DNA of 7,761 nt from an uncultured Candidatus Saccharibacteria bacterium (lineage in GTDB: Bacteria; Patescibacteriota; Saccharimonadia; Saccharimonadales; Saccharimonadaceae), in assembly GCA_947364965.1 (NCBI GenBank), contig CANAUU010000047.1, positions 1 to 7,761 on the forward strand, written 5' to 3'. Shown in pieces: positions 1 through 4,447 of the stretch (position 1 is the stretch's first letter; every line of letters starts with the position of its first letter). The notes under the pieces are model-generated. The model made no database searches, was not told the origin of the DNA, and saw only the letters and a program-made list of their open reading frames with translations. A program made the translations under genes and the position numbers.

Positions 1-2
1 CA

Positions 3-227
3 AAAATTGCGAGCGAGCCATATTACTTCGTAAGGGGCGGATATGTTGACATGGCTAATACGATTTTGTTTACGAATGCTGGTCGTAGCGGCTTCTATTG
101 GTCATCGACTGCAACTTCTGGTAGCGATGCTGCCTACAGTTTGTGGTTTTATAGCACTAATTCTGTTGAGATTTCTAATAGTGATCTGCGGCAAAGTGGA
201 CTTTCGATTAGGTGCATTGCTCGTTAA
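3..227 (+). CDS. C-terminal end of a FISUMP-domain (Fib_succ_major) surface protein, 5' truncated
   Basis: This is the last 74 codons of a gene whose start lies before the window. The frame that begins at position 3 is open to a TAA at 225-227, with a second in-frame TAA six bases on. The translation carries the closing pattern of the Fibrobacter succinogenes major paralogous domain (TIGR02145/FISUMP): PYYFVRGGYVD near the start, then G-FYWSST at about residues 30-36, a run of alternating aromatic residues (AAYSLWFYS), and the terminal G-LSIRCIAR ending. Such domains sit in secreted or surface-attached proteins of Fibrobacteres, Bacteroidetes and Saccharibacteria; their biochemical role is not established. 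Saccharibacteria often carry many copies. Nothing can be said about signal peptide or anchoring because the N-terminus is missing. The 43-321 ORF overlapping it is in another frame and has no family pattern. I am confident of the family and less sure that the protein is surface-exposed in this organism. Confidence 0.85.
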   Translation, partial: KIASEPYYFVRGGYVDMANTILFTNAGRSGFYWSSTATSGSDAAYSLWFYSTNSVEISNSDLRQSGLSIRCIAR

Positions 228-263
228 TTGTAAGTTGAGGCTTCGGGCTCGGGATTTTTCTCT

Positions 264-292
264 GCCCCAGCCTCCGCACCTACCAAGTAGTT
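264..292 (+). repeat. Left arm of a 28-29 bp imperfect inverted repeat
   Basis: The arm begins GCCCCAGCC and ends CCAAGTAGTT. Against the reverse complement of 557-584 it shows 25 identical columns of 29, with three substitutions and one single-base gap. The first nine and last ten bases are identical. Weaker similarity may go on inward for some 30 bases (GTAAAGT-TGG-CTTTA here, GAAAAGT-TGG-CTTTA in the partner), so the repeat may once have been longer. Confidence 0.75.
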
Positions 293-299
293 TATATGT

Positions 300-326
300 A
301 AAGTTTGGGCTTTATGCCTAGACTTT
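300..326 (+). other. Stem-loop, 11 bp stem with a 5-base loop
   Basis: Positions 300-310 (AAAGTTTGGGC) pair with 316-326 (GCCTAGACTTT) along all 11 bases if two G-U pairs are allowed, leaving the loop TTTAT. No T-run follows on either strand, so it is a poor intrinsic terminator. It may still end or stabilise the FISUMP transcript, whose stop is about 70 bases upstream, or form one arm of the larger fold at 264-584. Confidence 0.45.
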
Positions 327-384
327 GGTGATAATATTGTCGATATAGCACATACCTATTCCTTTTTTACAATAAAACTTATAG

Positions 385-396
385 ATATCGCGATAT
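385..396. repeat. Perfect 12 bp palindrome
   Basis: ATATCGCGATAT reads the same on both strands. The eight bases CGATATAG at its right side also occur about 46 bases upstream. It could be a protein-binding site, or chance in AT-rich DNA. No dif-like recombination site could be recognised here. Confidence 0.4.
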
Positions 397-408
397 AGTC
401 TTTTAAGG

Positions 409-486
409 ATAAGTTGTTCCAGCAAGTTGATTTTAAGGATTTTCTGAATGAGAATGAACCCTTGGATGAAAGTTAAAACAACTTAT
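409..486. repeat. Inverted pair ATAAGTTGTT / AACAACTTAT with a 58-base spacer
   Basis: Positions 409-418 and 477-486 are perfect 10 bp reverse complements. A 10 bp direct repeat, TTTTAAGGAT, also occurs at 401-410 and 431-440, exactly 30 bases apart. These nested repeats lie inside the larger inverted repeat and add to the case for a folded or mobile element. Confidence 0.45.
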
Positions 487-499
487 GGCTTATCCAGAG

Positions 500-521
500 T
501 TTCTGTAGCATCACACAGAAA
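500..521. other. Stem-loop, 7 bp stem with an 8-base loop
   Basis: TTTCTGT at 500-506 pairs with ACAGAAA at 515-521 around the loop AGCATCAC. It is the last internal hairpin of the 264-584 region. It lacks the GC content and T-run of a terminator. Confidence 0.4.
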
Positions 522-556
522 AATGTCAGTAAAGTTCTCCATACTTTTCTAGCAAT

Positions 557-584
557 AACTACTTGGCGGGGCGGCGGCTGGGGC
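557..584 (-). repeat. Right arm of the imperfect inverted repeat, within a G-rich tract
   Basis: This is the partner of 264-292. On the plus strand it belongs to a very G-rich stretch (565-589) with G-runs of 2, 4, 2, 2, 4 and 5 separated by one or two bases, which could form a two-layer G-quadruplex. This arm is more G-rich than the left one: the three substitutions all change A or T to G or C when read in the left-arm direction. Confidence 0.75.
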
Positions 585-610
585 GGGGGTTATGTTAAAC
601 TCGCGCGGAG

Positions 611-636
611 AGAGTCTAGTAGAAATGCTAGACTCT
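611..636 (-). terminator. Perfect 9 bp stem-loop downstream of the MerR gene
   Basis: AGAGTCTAG (611-619) and CTAGACTCT (628-636) are perfect reverse complements around an 8-base loop. It lies 37 bases past the MerR stop codon on the minus strand, where a transcript end would be expected. The missing T-run makes a standard intrinsic terminator doubtful; it may be an RNA 3'-end stabiliser or a binding site. Confidence 0.35.
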
Positions 637-673
637 TCTAGGTTTGATGGGAGGTCTGGTCTTCTGAAAGGTT

Positions 674-1048
674 TTACTTCCCCATTTCTTCTTGGCGCTC
701 GATGAAGTCGATGGCTTTCTGGCGGTCGGCGATTTCTTGCCAGAGTTGGCGTTTGCGGGTGGTGAGCATAGCGAGGCGCTCTGCGGAGGTTTTGCTTCCC
801 TGGCGGTAGAGAGCGGAATAGCGTTTTAGCTCGCGCGAGCGGAAGCCAGCTTGTCTCATGTTGATGAGGATGCCGAGCAGGTCGACTTGCCAGGGTTCGA
901 AAATACGTTGGTGCTTTGCGTCGCGGCGGACGTGTGGGACAAGGCCGCGGTTGCAGAAATTGCGGACAGTATTTCTTGGTATTTGGAGGAGGTTGGCTAC
1001 CTCGAGAATTGTTTTAGTTTGGTTGGGAGTGGGGTGAGAATTATCCAT
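674..1048 (-). CDS. MerR-family transcriptional regulator
   Basis: This is a 124-residue DNA-binding protein. Residues about 14-37 (ILEVANLLQIPRNTVRNFCN and on) form the MerR-type helix-turn-helix, followed by a wing and the helix pair that normally holds the R-x-[YF] wing motif (RRDAKHQRIFEPWQVDLL), then GFRSRELKRYSAL. The last 35 residues are a charged helix that should form the antiparallel dimer coiled coil of the family. The length is typical of MerR proteins without a large ligand domain. Only one cysteine (C32, in the HTH) is present, so the metal or redox sensing of MerR, CueR or SoxR by C-terminal cysteines is not expected; the signal is unknown. The start is set by a perfect -10 box six bases upstream and the absence of a Shine-Dalgarno, suggesting a leaderless message. 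Palindromes upstream suggest autoregulation. No neighbour on its strand overlaps it, so it is probably transcribed alone. Confidence 0.85.
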   Translation of the reverse strand: MDNSHPTPNQTKTILEVANLLQIPRNTVRNFCNRGLVPHVRRDAKHQRIFEPWQVDLLGILINMRQAGFRSRELKRYSALYRQGSKTSAERLAMLTTRKRQLWQEIADRQKAIDFIERQEEMGK

Positions 1049-1054
1049 AAACCC

Positions 1055-1084
1055 ATTATACTATGTGCCTGACCAGTTTTTGAA
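1055..1084 (-). promoter_or_regulatory. Promoter of the MerR gene, predicted leaderless
   Basis: On the minus strand TATAAT (1060 to 1055) is a perfect -10 box. A -35 candidate TTCAAA (1084 to 1079) matches consensus at four of six bases with an 18-base spacer. Only GGGTTT separates the -10 from the ATG, so transcription should begin at or next to the A of the start codon. Confidence 0.65.
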
Positions 1085-1095
1085 AAGTGGTCAGG
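1068..1095. promoter_or_regulatory. 28 bp palindromic operator candidate (O1) of the MerR gene
   Basis: The arms CCTGACCAGTTTT and AAAAGTGGTCAGG are 13 bases each, reverse-complementary at 12 of 13 positions, with TG in the centre. The site ends seven bases before the -10 and covers the -35 region of the MerR promoter, with its centre about 34 bases upstream of the ATG. MerR proteins bind such dyads as dimers, usually between -35 and -10; here it sits slightly further upstream. Autoregulation is inferred. Confidence 0.65.
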
Positions 1096-1136
1096 TGGTT
1101 TACGAATGCCACCCCTGTTAAGTCGGACAGGTAGGG

Positions 1137-1157
1137 TGACCAGTTTTGTAAAAGTTG
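1137..1157. promoter_or_regulatory. Second, partial copy of the MerR operator (O2)
   Basis: TGACCAGTTTT at 1137-1147 repeats the left arm of O1 exactly, and AAAAGT follows after two bases, as in O1. The distal part of the right arm has decayed (TTG in place of GGTCA). The centre-to-centre distance from O1 is 67 bp. Two shorter inverted repeats lie between the copies: GGTGG/CCACC (1094-1098/1109-1113) and CCTGT/ACAGG (about 1114-1131). Confidence 0.55.
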
Positions 1158-1304
1158 CAGGGTTGGGTGGCTTGGTGATTGGAGCGGAGATTCCGGATTT
1201 TTGGCGTGTTGTAATGGACAAAATTGAAGCGAAAGGAAGGAGATGCTAGAGATTGGGGCTGGAGGGTTTTCTATAATTTAGGGGTTCCCTAGTAGGAGAA
1301 AGTG
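1158..1304. other. Non-coding gap upstream of the tRNA
   Basis: No supported gene lies here. A good-looking ribosome site (GGAAGGAG) precedes an ATG near 1242, but that frame stops after 12 codons. A TATAAT occurs at 1272-1277 without a convincing -35 partner. A small dyad, TAGGG-GTT-CCCTA (1279-1291), falls in the -35 region of the tRNA promoter. Confidence 0.5.
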
Positions 1305-1313
1305 TGTTATAAT
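1305..1313 (+). promoter_or_regulatory. Extended -10 promoter of the tRNA-Glu gene
   Basis: TGTTATAAT contains the TGn extension plus a perfect -10 hexamer (1308-1313). The expected start near 1320 lies about four bases before the mature tRNA. The -35 position (around 1285-1290, TTCCCT) is poor, which the extended -10 could offset. The same core GTTATAAT is used by two other promoters in this window. Confidence 0.7.
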
Positions 1314-1323
1314 TGTGGTAAGT

Positions 1324-1400
1324 GGTTCCGTCGTCTAGTGGTCCAGGACGTCTGGTTCTCATCCAGAAAATCGCGGGTTCGACTCCCGCCGGAATCACCA
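1324..1400 (+). tRNA. tRNA-Glu (anticodon CTC)
   Basis: All four arms can be drawn. The acceptor GGTTCCG (1324-1330) pairs with CGGAATC (1390-1396), with one G-U pair. The D-arm holds GTCTAGTGGTCCAGGAC. The anticodon stem TCTGG/CCAGA encloses the loop TTCTCAT, giving anticodon CTC, which reads GAG. The T-arm is GCGGG-TTCGACT-CCCGC. The discriminator is A1397 and CCA (1398-1400) is encoded. The body resembles tRNA-Glu of other bacteria in the TCGTCTAG-GG-CCAGGAC segment. There is no tRNA cluster. It lies about 1.4 kb from the gene for its own synthetase, on the opposite strand. Confidence 0.96.
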
Positions 1401-1414
1401 CAAGGGTTTATGTG

Positions 1415-1438
1415 AGTCGTGCCGAGAGGCGATTTTTT
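1415..1438 (+). terminator. Probable intrinsic terminator after tRNA-Glu
   Basis: AGTCG (1415-1419) can pair with CGATT (1430-1434) and CC with GG around a GAGA loop, leaving a two-base bulge. A run of six T follows at 1433-1438. The hairpin is short and imperfect, but the T-run and the place, 15 bases past the tRNA, fit a terminator. Confidence 0.5.
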
Positions 1439-1546
1439 GTTGGGCGGGGTTGGTGATTTGAGTTTACTTGCGGTGTTGTGATGTTGCTTCTGGCTAATAC
1501 GCTTGCAACGCTGCGATGTTATTTCCGGTTAAGACTTGTCGGGCGT

Positions 1547-2734
1547 TTATTCCCACTCAACATCCCCAAATTGAGGGACGGCGGCGATCCAGAGCTGACC
1601 GGGGGTGAATTTGATGACTTCGCCGGAGGCGTCTTTGAAGCTGATTTGGCTGTTTTGGGAGGATTTGGACCAAGTACCCTCAATGACGGCGCCGTTCTGG
1701 AAGATGTAGGCTTGACCGGAGCCGATGGTGGCGATAGATTCATGGTAGCCGTCGGCCATGGTGTGTTCTTTGATCATCATGGCGACGACTACGCTGGGAG
1801 CGAGCTGTTTTAGCTCTCCGCACTCGGTTTGCGTGTTGGGCTGATTGAGGTTGGCCGGGCATTCGTAGACGAGGTGAGGGTCGCCGGTTTGGTAGCTGCG
1901 GGCGTAGGTGTTGGACTCGGAGTCATAGGAATAGAGGGTGTTATAGTTGATGAGGTTGCTGAAGTTGATGCGGATGGTGCTTGCGAGGTCCGGCTGGCCG
2001 TCGAGGCTTTCTTGGTTTGATGAGTTGTCTGCGGCGGGATCCTTTGGACTGGTGTTCCGCTGGGCGATTTCGAGGGCTTCGTCAGGGGTGAGGCGGGGGA
2101 AAGTCTTGGGGTTTGAAGTGCTATAGCCGTGGTCAGAGTTGAATTTTAGGAGGTCGGTAGGCGAGGTGAAGAGGTTGTTCCAGAGACGGTCGGTGCCTTC
2201 CTCGCGCCACATATAGGCATAATTTTCGTCGAGGTTGCGCTGACCGCCTTTTTTGATGGCTTCGAGGGCTTCGTGGGAGCCGCCGGCGTGGGTGACGGTG
2301 CAGTCGAAAGGTGTGTCCCAGTCGAGGTAGTATGGGCGGAGCGAACGGACGGGACCAATGGCGCTGGAGGTTGGGTTTTGAAAAACGGCGGCGAAGCGGG
2401 TGATGCCAGTTTCGGCGATGGCTTCAAAAACGACGCCAGCCTGAGTGAGCCCGACTTGCGGACGGGCGCCGTCGGTGCTGCCGTTGGGAATTTGGACACA
2501 AAAAGTGGGGCTCTCGTTGAGTTTCTCGTCGGTGATTTCGAGGCCGGTGAGATTACTATAGATAGGATCGGGGAAGTCGACCTTGTCGATTTTGATGGGT
2601 GCATCTTCGCGGAAGAAGAGGAGCCAGCAAACGACGCCGGCGCCGCAGAGGACGAGGACGAGAATGATGATGAGGACGATACGGGATTTGTGGCTGGGTT
2701 TTTGATCGGGGTTTTGGGGTTTGTTTTTGGACAT
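1547..2734 (-). CDS. DUF3048 (YerB-like) membrane-anchored protein
   Basis: This is a 395-residue protein with a basic, Lys-rich start, one membrane segment at about residues 19-41, and the rest predicted outside the membrane. Residues about 60-190 carry the N-terminal DUF3048 pattern: CVQIPN, RPQVGL-QAGVVFE, ETGITRFAAVF, IGPVRSLRPYYLDW and HAGGSHEAL. A Ser/Asn/Asp-rich linker lies near 225-250. Residues about 300-387 match DUF3048_C, with ADGYHESIATIGSG, YIFQNGAVIEGTW and FTPGQLWIAAVP. The family includes Bacillus YerB; its function is not known. Cysteines at 30 and 36 lie within the hydrophobic segment without a proper lipobox, so I read it as a membrane anchor and not as a lipoprotein signal. 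The start is supported by AAGGAA six bases upstream. It follows gltX on the same strand after 84 bases with no clear promoter between, so the two may be co-transcribed. Confidence 0.88.
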   Translation of the reverse strand: MSKNKPQNPDQKPSHKSRIVLIIILVLVLCGAGVVCWLLFFREDAPIKIDKVDFPDPIYSNLTGLEITDEKLNESPTFCVQIPNGSTDGARPQVGLTQAGVVFEAIAETGITRFAAVFQNPTSSAIGPVRSLRPYYLDWDTPFDCTVTHAGGSHEALEAIKKGGQRNLDENYAYMWREEGTDRLWNNLFTSPTDLLKFNSDHGYSTSNPKTFPRLTPDEALEIAQRNTSPKDPAADNSSNQESLDGQPDLASTIRINFSNLINYNTLYSYDSESNTYARSYQTGDPHLVYECPANLNQPNTQTECGELKQLAPSVVVAMMIKEHTMADGYHESIATIGSGQAYIFQNGAVIEGTWSKSSQNSQISFKDASGEVIKFTPGQLWIAAVPQFGDVEWE

Positions 2735-2740
2735 TTTGGT

Positions 2741-2746
2741 TTCCTT
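2741..2746 (-). promoter_or_regulatory. Ribosome binding site of the DUF3048 gene
   Basis: On the minus strand AAGGAA lies six bases before the ATG at 2734. It fixes this start codon and contrasts with gltX and the MerR gene, which have no such site. Confidence 0.6.
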
Positions 2747-2818
2747 GGTTAACGGTTTTGTTAATTGGGCATTGTTGCGACTTTGGATTTTGCGATGTGG
2801 GCTTTCGAGCGTTGGAGG

Positions 2819-4339
2819 CTAGTCGTTTTCGAGGGCGGTGGCGGCGGATTGGAGGCGGGAGAGGGTGAGATTTTTGCCGAGGACGTTCATGGTGAGGTGG
2901 AGGGCTGGGCTAAACGGAGCAAAGGAGAGGGCGATGCGAATGACGGAGAAGAGTTCGGCGGGCTTCTTGCCGGTTTCTTCGAGTAGCTCGTTCAATGCGG
3001 CTTGGAGGTTGTCGGCATTCCAATCGGACTCGGGAATTTTTTCGAGCTTGCGGGAGGCAAGCATGAGCATATCGGAGAGCTCGTCTTCGGAGAATTTTTT
3101 GAGGAATTTGTTGCCGGTAATCATTTCGAGGTCGATAGTGGGGTTTTCGAAGAAGTAAGTCGTCATGGTTTTAAGGTCGGAAAGGGTTTTAAGGCGGTCA
3201 TAGATGATGGCGAGAACTTTTTGTTTATATTCGTCATCGTAGGGAGCGGCGGATTCGGGCCAGAAACTATCATTGTTGCCGTGCAATGCTGTGGGTTTGT
3301 CGTTCGAGATTGTGTTTCGGGAGGTGATTTCGGGAGCGGAGACAGTGCGGGCGTAGAGTGCAGAAATTCCCTGTTCGTCGGCGATGCGGCGGATCCATTG
3401 GCCGTTCATCCAGAGAAGCTTGGTTTCGTCGTAGCGAGCGCCGGAGTTTTGGATTTTTTCTAGGGAGAAGTTCTTGATGAGTTCGTCTTTGGTGTAGATT
3501 TCCTGTTCGGTGCCATCGTTCCAGCCGAGGCAGGCGAGGTAATTCAGCATAGCCTCAGGAAGGACGCCATCGGCGCGGTATTCAGTGGCGGATTTGGCGC
3601 CGTCGCGCTTGCCGAGTTTTTTGTTGCCAGTCGGAGCGAGAATGTGCGGGAGCGAAACGAGTTTCGGGACTTCGAGATTTAGCGCCTCATAGAGCGCGAG
3701 GTAATTCGGTGTGCTGGAAAGATATTCGACTCCGCGCATGACATGAGTGACGCCCATTTCGGCGTCGTCGACGATGTGGGCGAAGTTATAGGTCGGCATA
3801 CCGTCGGCTTTGATCAAAATAATATCGTCTTGAACTTCGGGTCCTGCTTCGAGATCGCCCACGACTTCGTCGTGCCACTTGCGTGGCTTCGGGTCGGCTT
3901 TGAAACGGAGTGGGATGCCAGGCTTCCATTCGGGCGGATTCTCGGGTCGGAAATTGCGATAGAGGTAAGGGATTTTCTTGGCATTGCATTCGTCGCGGTA
4001 TTTTTGGATGGTTTCGGAGTCGGTCGGGTCGGCGTAGGCGTGACCAGTGTCGATGAGTTTTTGTCCCCATTTGTGGTAAATTTCGCCGCGTTTGGACTGG
4101 AAATAAGGGGCAGCAGGGCCACCGACGATTGGACCCTCGTCCCATTCGAGGCCGAGCCAGTTTAGGGTGTCTTCAATGAGTTCGGTCGCTCCCTCGACGA
4201 AGCGCGCTTGGTCGGTATCTTCGATGCGAAGAATAAAGGTACCGTTTTCTTGACGCGCTAAAAGATAAGGGTAAATCGCGCTACGGACATTACCAATGTG
4301 AATATAGCCAGTCGGGCTAGGGGCGAAACGTGTTTTCAT
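2819..4339 (-). CDS. gltX: Glutamyl-tRNA synthetase
   Basis: This class I synthetase joins glutamate to tRNA-Glu, using ATP, in the cytoplasm. It is 506 residues, slightly longer than the usual 460-490. The catalytic fold opens with RFAPSPTG and the HIGH-type motif HIGN (14-17), followed by LRIEDTD (37-43). Further on are DGMPTYNFAHIVDDAEMGVTHVMRG (179-203) and YLSSTPNY. The KMSKS-type loop is KLGKR (241-245), followed by DGAKS. The zinc-knuckle cysteines of many GluRS are absent from the 100-130 region. The anticodon-binding half holds LLWMNGQWIRRI (308-319), an extra stretch at about 332-367, DRLKTLSDL (381-389) and the closing FAPFSPALHLTMNVLGKN. If no GlnRS exists elsewhere, the enzyme may also charge tRNA-Gln for GatCAB; this cannot be decided here. 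No Shine-Dalgarno precedes the ATG, but an extended -10 box ends six bases upstream, so a leaderless message is likely. Confidence 0.97.
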   Translation of the reverse strand: MKTRFAPSPTGYIHIGNVRSAIYPYLLARQENGTFILRIEDTDQARFVEGATELIEDTLNWLGLEWDEGPIVGGPAAPYFQSKRGEIYHKWGQKLIDTGHAYADPTDSETIQKYRDECNAKKIPYLYRNFRPENPPEWKPGIPLRFKADPKPRKWHDEVVGDLEAGPEVQDDIILIKADGMPTYNFAHIVDDAEMGVTHVMRGVEYLSSTPNYLALYEALNLEVPKLVSLPHILAPTGNKKLGKRDGAKSATEYRADGVLPEAMLNYLACLGWNDGTEQEIYTKDELIKNFSLEKIQNSGARYDETKLLWMNGQWIRRIADEQGISALYARTVSAPEITSRNTISNDKPTALHGNNDSFWPESAAPYDDEYKQKVLAIIYDRLKTLSDLKTMTTYFFENPTIDLEMITGNKFLKKFSEDELSDMLMLASRKLEKIPESDWNADNLQAALNELLEETGKKPAELFSVIRIALSFAPFSPALHLTMNVLGKNLTLSRLQSAATALEND

Positions 4340-4373
4340 ATTTTTATTATATCATAGATATAATAAAAATATG
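4337..4373. promoter_or_regulatory. Perfect 17 bp dyad containing the gltX promoter and start codon
   Basis: CATATTTTTATTATATC (4337-4353) and GATATAATAAAAATATG (4357-4373) are perfect reverse complements around ATA. On the minus strand the right-hand end of the dyad, in transcription sense, is the gltX ATG, preceded by TATAAT (4351 to 4346) in an extended -10 context (TGATATAAT). Only AAAAAT lies between the -10 and the ATG. No good -35 is seen. The dyad could be an operator, or an AT-rich bidirectional terminator for the gene upstream that doubles as a promoter. Confidence 0.65.
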
Positions 4374-4389
4374 CTGTAGCTCACATCAC

Positions 4390-4409
4390 CAAAAGATTAG
4401 AATCTTTTG
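4390..4409 (-). terminator. Perfect 9 bp stem-loop downstream of the DUF4367-like gene
   Basis: CAAAAGATT and AATCTTTTG flank AG; in RNA the innermost pairs would open to give a loop of about four to six bases. It sits 38 bases past the stop codon of the upstream gene on the minus strand. The stem is AT-rich and no T-run follows it on that strand, so termination is plausible but not certain. It also lies just upstream of the gltX dyad. Confidence 0.4.
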
Positions 4410-4447
4410 TATAGATGTTTCGCACAGTTCATTCTTATATCGTGCTC

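Larger units (their letters stand above)
264..584. other. Foldback element or structured RNA region bounded by an imperfect inverted repeat
   Basis: No coding region is visible between the FISUMP gene and the MerR gene (228-673). Most of this gap is bracketed by two inverted arms, 264-292 and 557-584. Inside them lie a stem-loop at 300-326, a 12 bp palindrome at 385-396, an inverted pair 409-418/477-486 and a stem-loop at 500-521. The interior is AT-rich while the arms are GC-rich. The arrangement would let a transcript fold as a long closing stem around a multibranched loop. It would also fit a short non-autonomous mobile element with terminal inverted repeats, but I see no target-site duplication beside the arms. 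It does not match RNase P RNA, tmRNA, 6S or SRP RNA by the conserved motifs I could look for. The function is unknown. Confidence 0.4.

Noticed and set aside
43..321. Plus-strand ORF of 92 codons
   Set aside because: It overlaps the FISUMP frame, shows no family pattern, and runs into the non-coding inverted-repeat region.
264..584. RNase P RNA, tmRNA or SRP RNA
   Set aside because: Fragments such as GGCTTAT and ACAGAA are present but in the wrong order for RNase P, and no tmRNA ends or SRP tetraloop core are present.
1068..1131. SRP RNA-like string GGTCAGG followed by hairpins
   Set aside because: The GGAAG tetraloop and AGCAGCC partner are missing; the string belongs to the MerR operator palindrome.
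997..1221. Minus-strand ORF of 74 codons upstream of the MerR gene
   Set aside because: It overlaps the MerR gene and the operator region in another frame, has no ribosome site, and its Pro/Thr-rich translation looks like a chance frame.
1242..1280. ATG with a strong GGAAGGAG upstream
   Set aside because: The frame stops after 12 codons and has no recognisable product; too little to call a gene.
2273..2752. Plus-strand ORF opposite the DUF3048 gene, and similar plus-strand ORFs opposite gltX and the DUF4367-like gene
   Set aside because: They are antisense shadows of well-supported genes, with Gly/Val/Asp-rich translations typical of such shadows in this codon usage.
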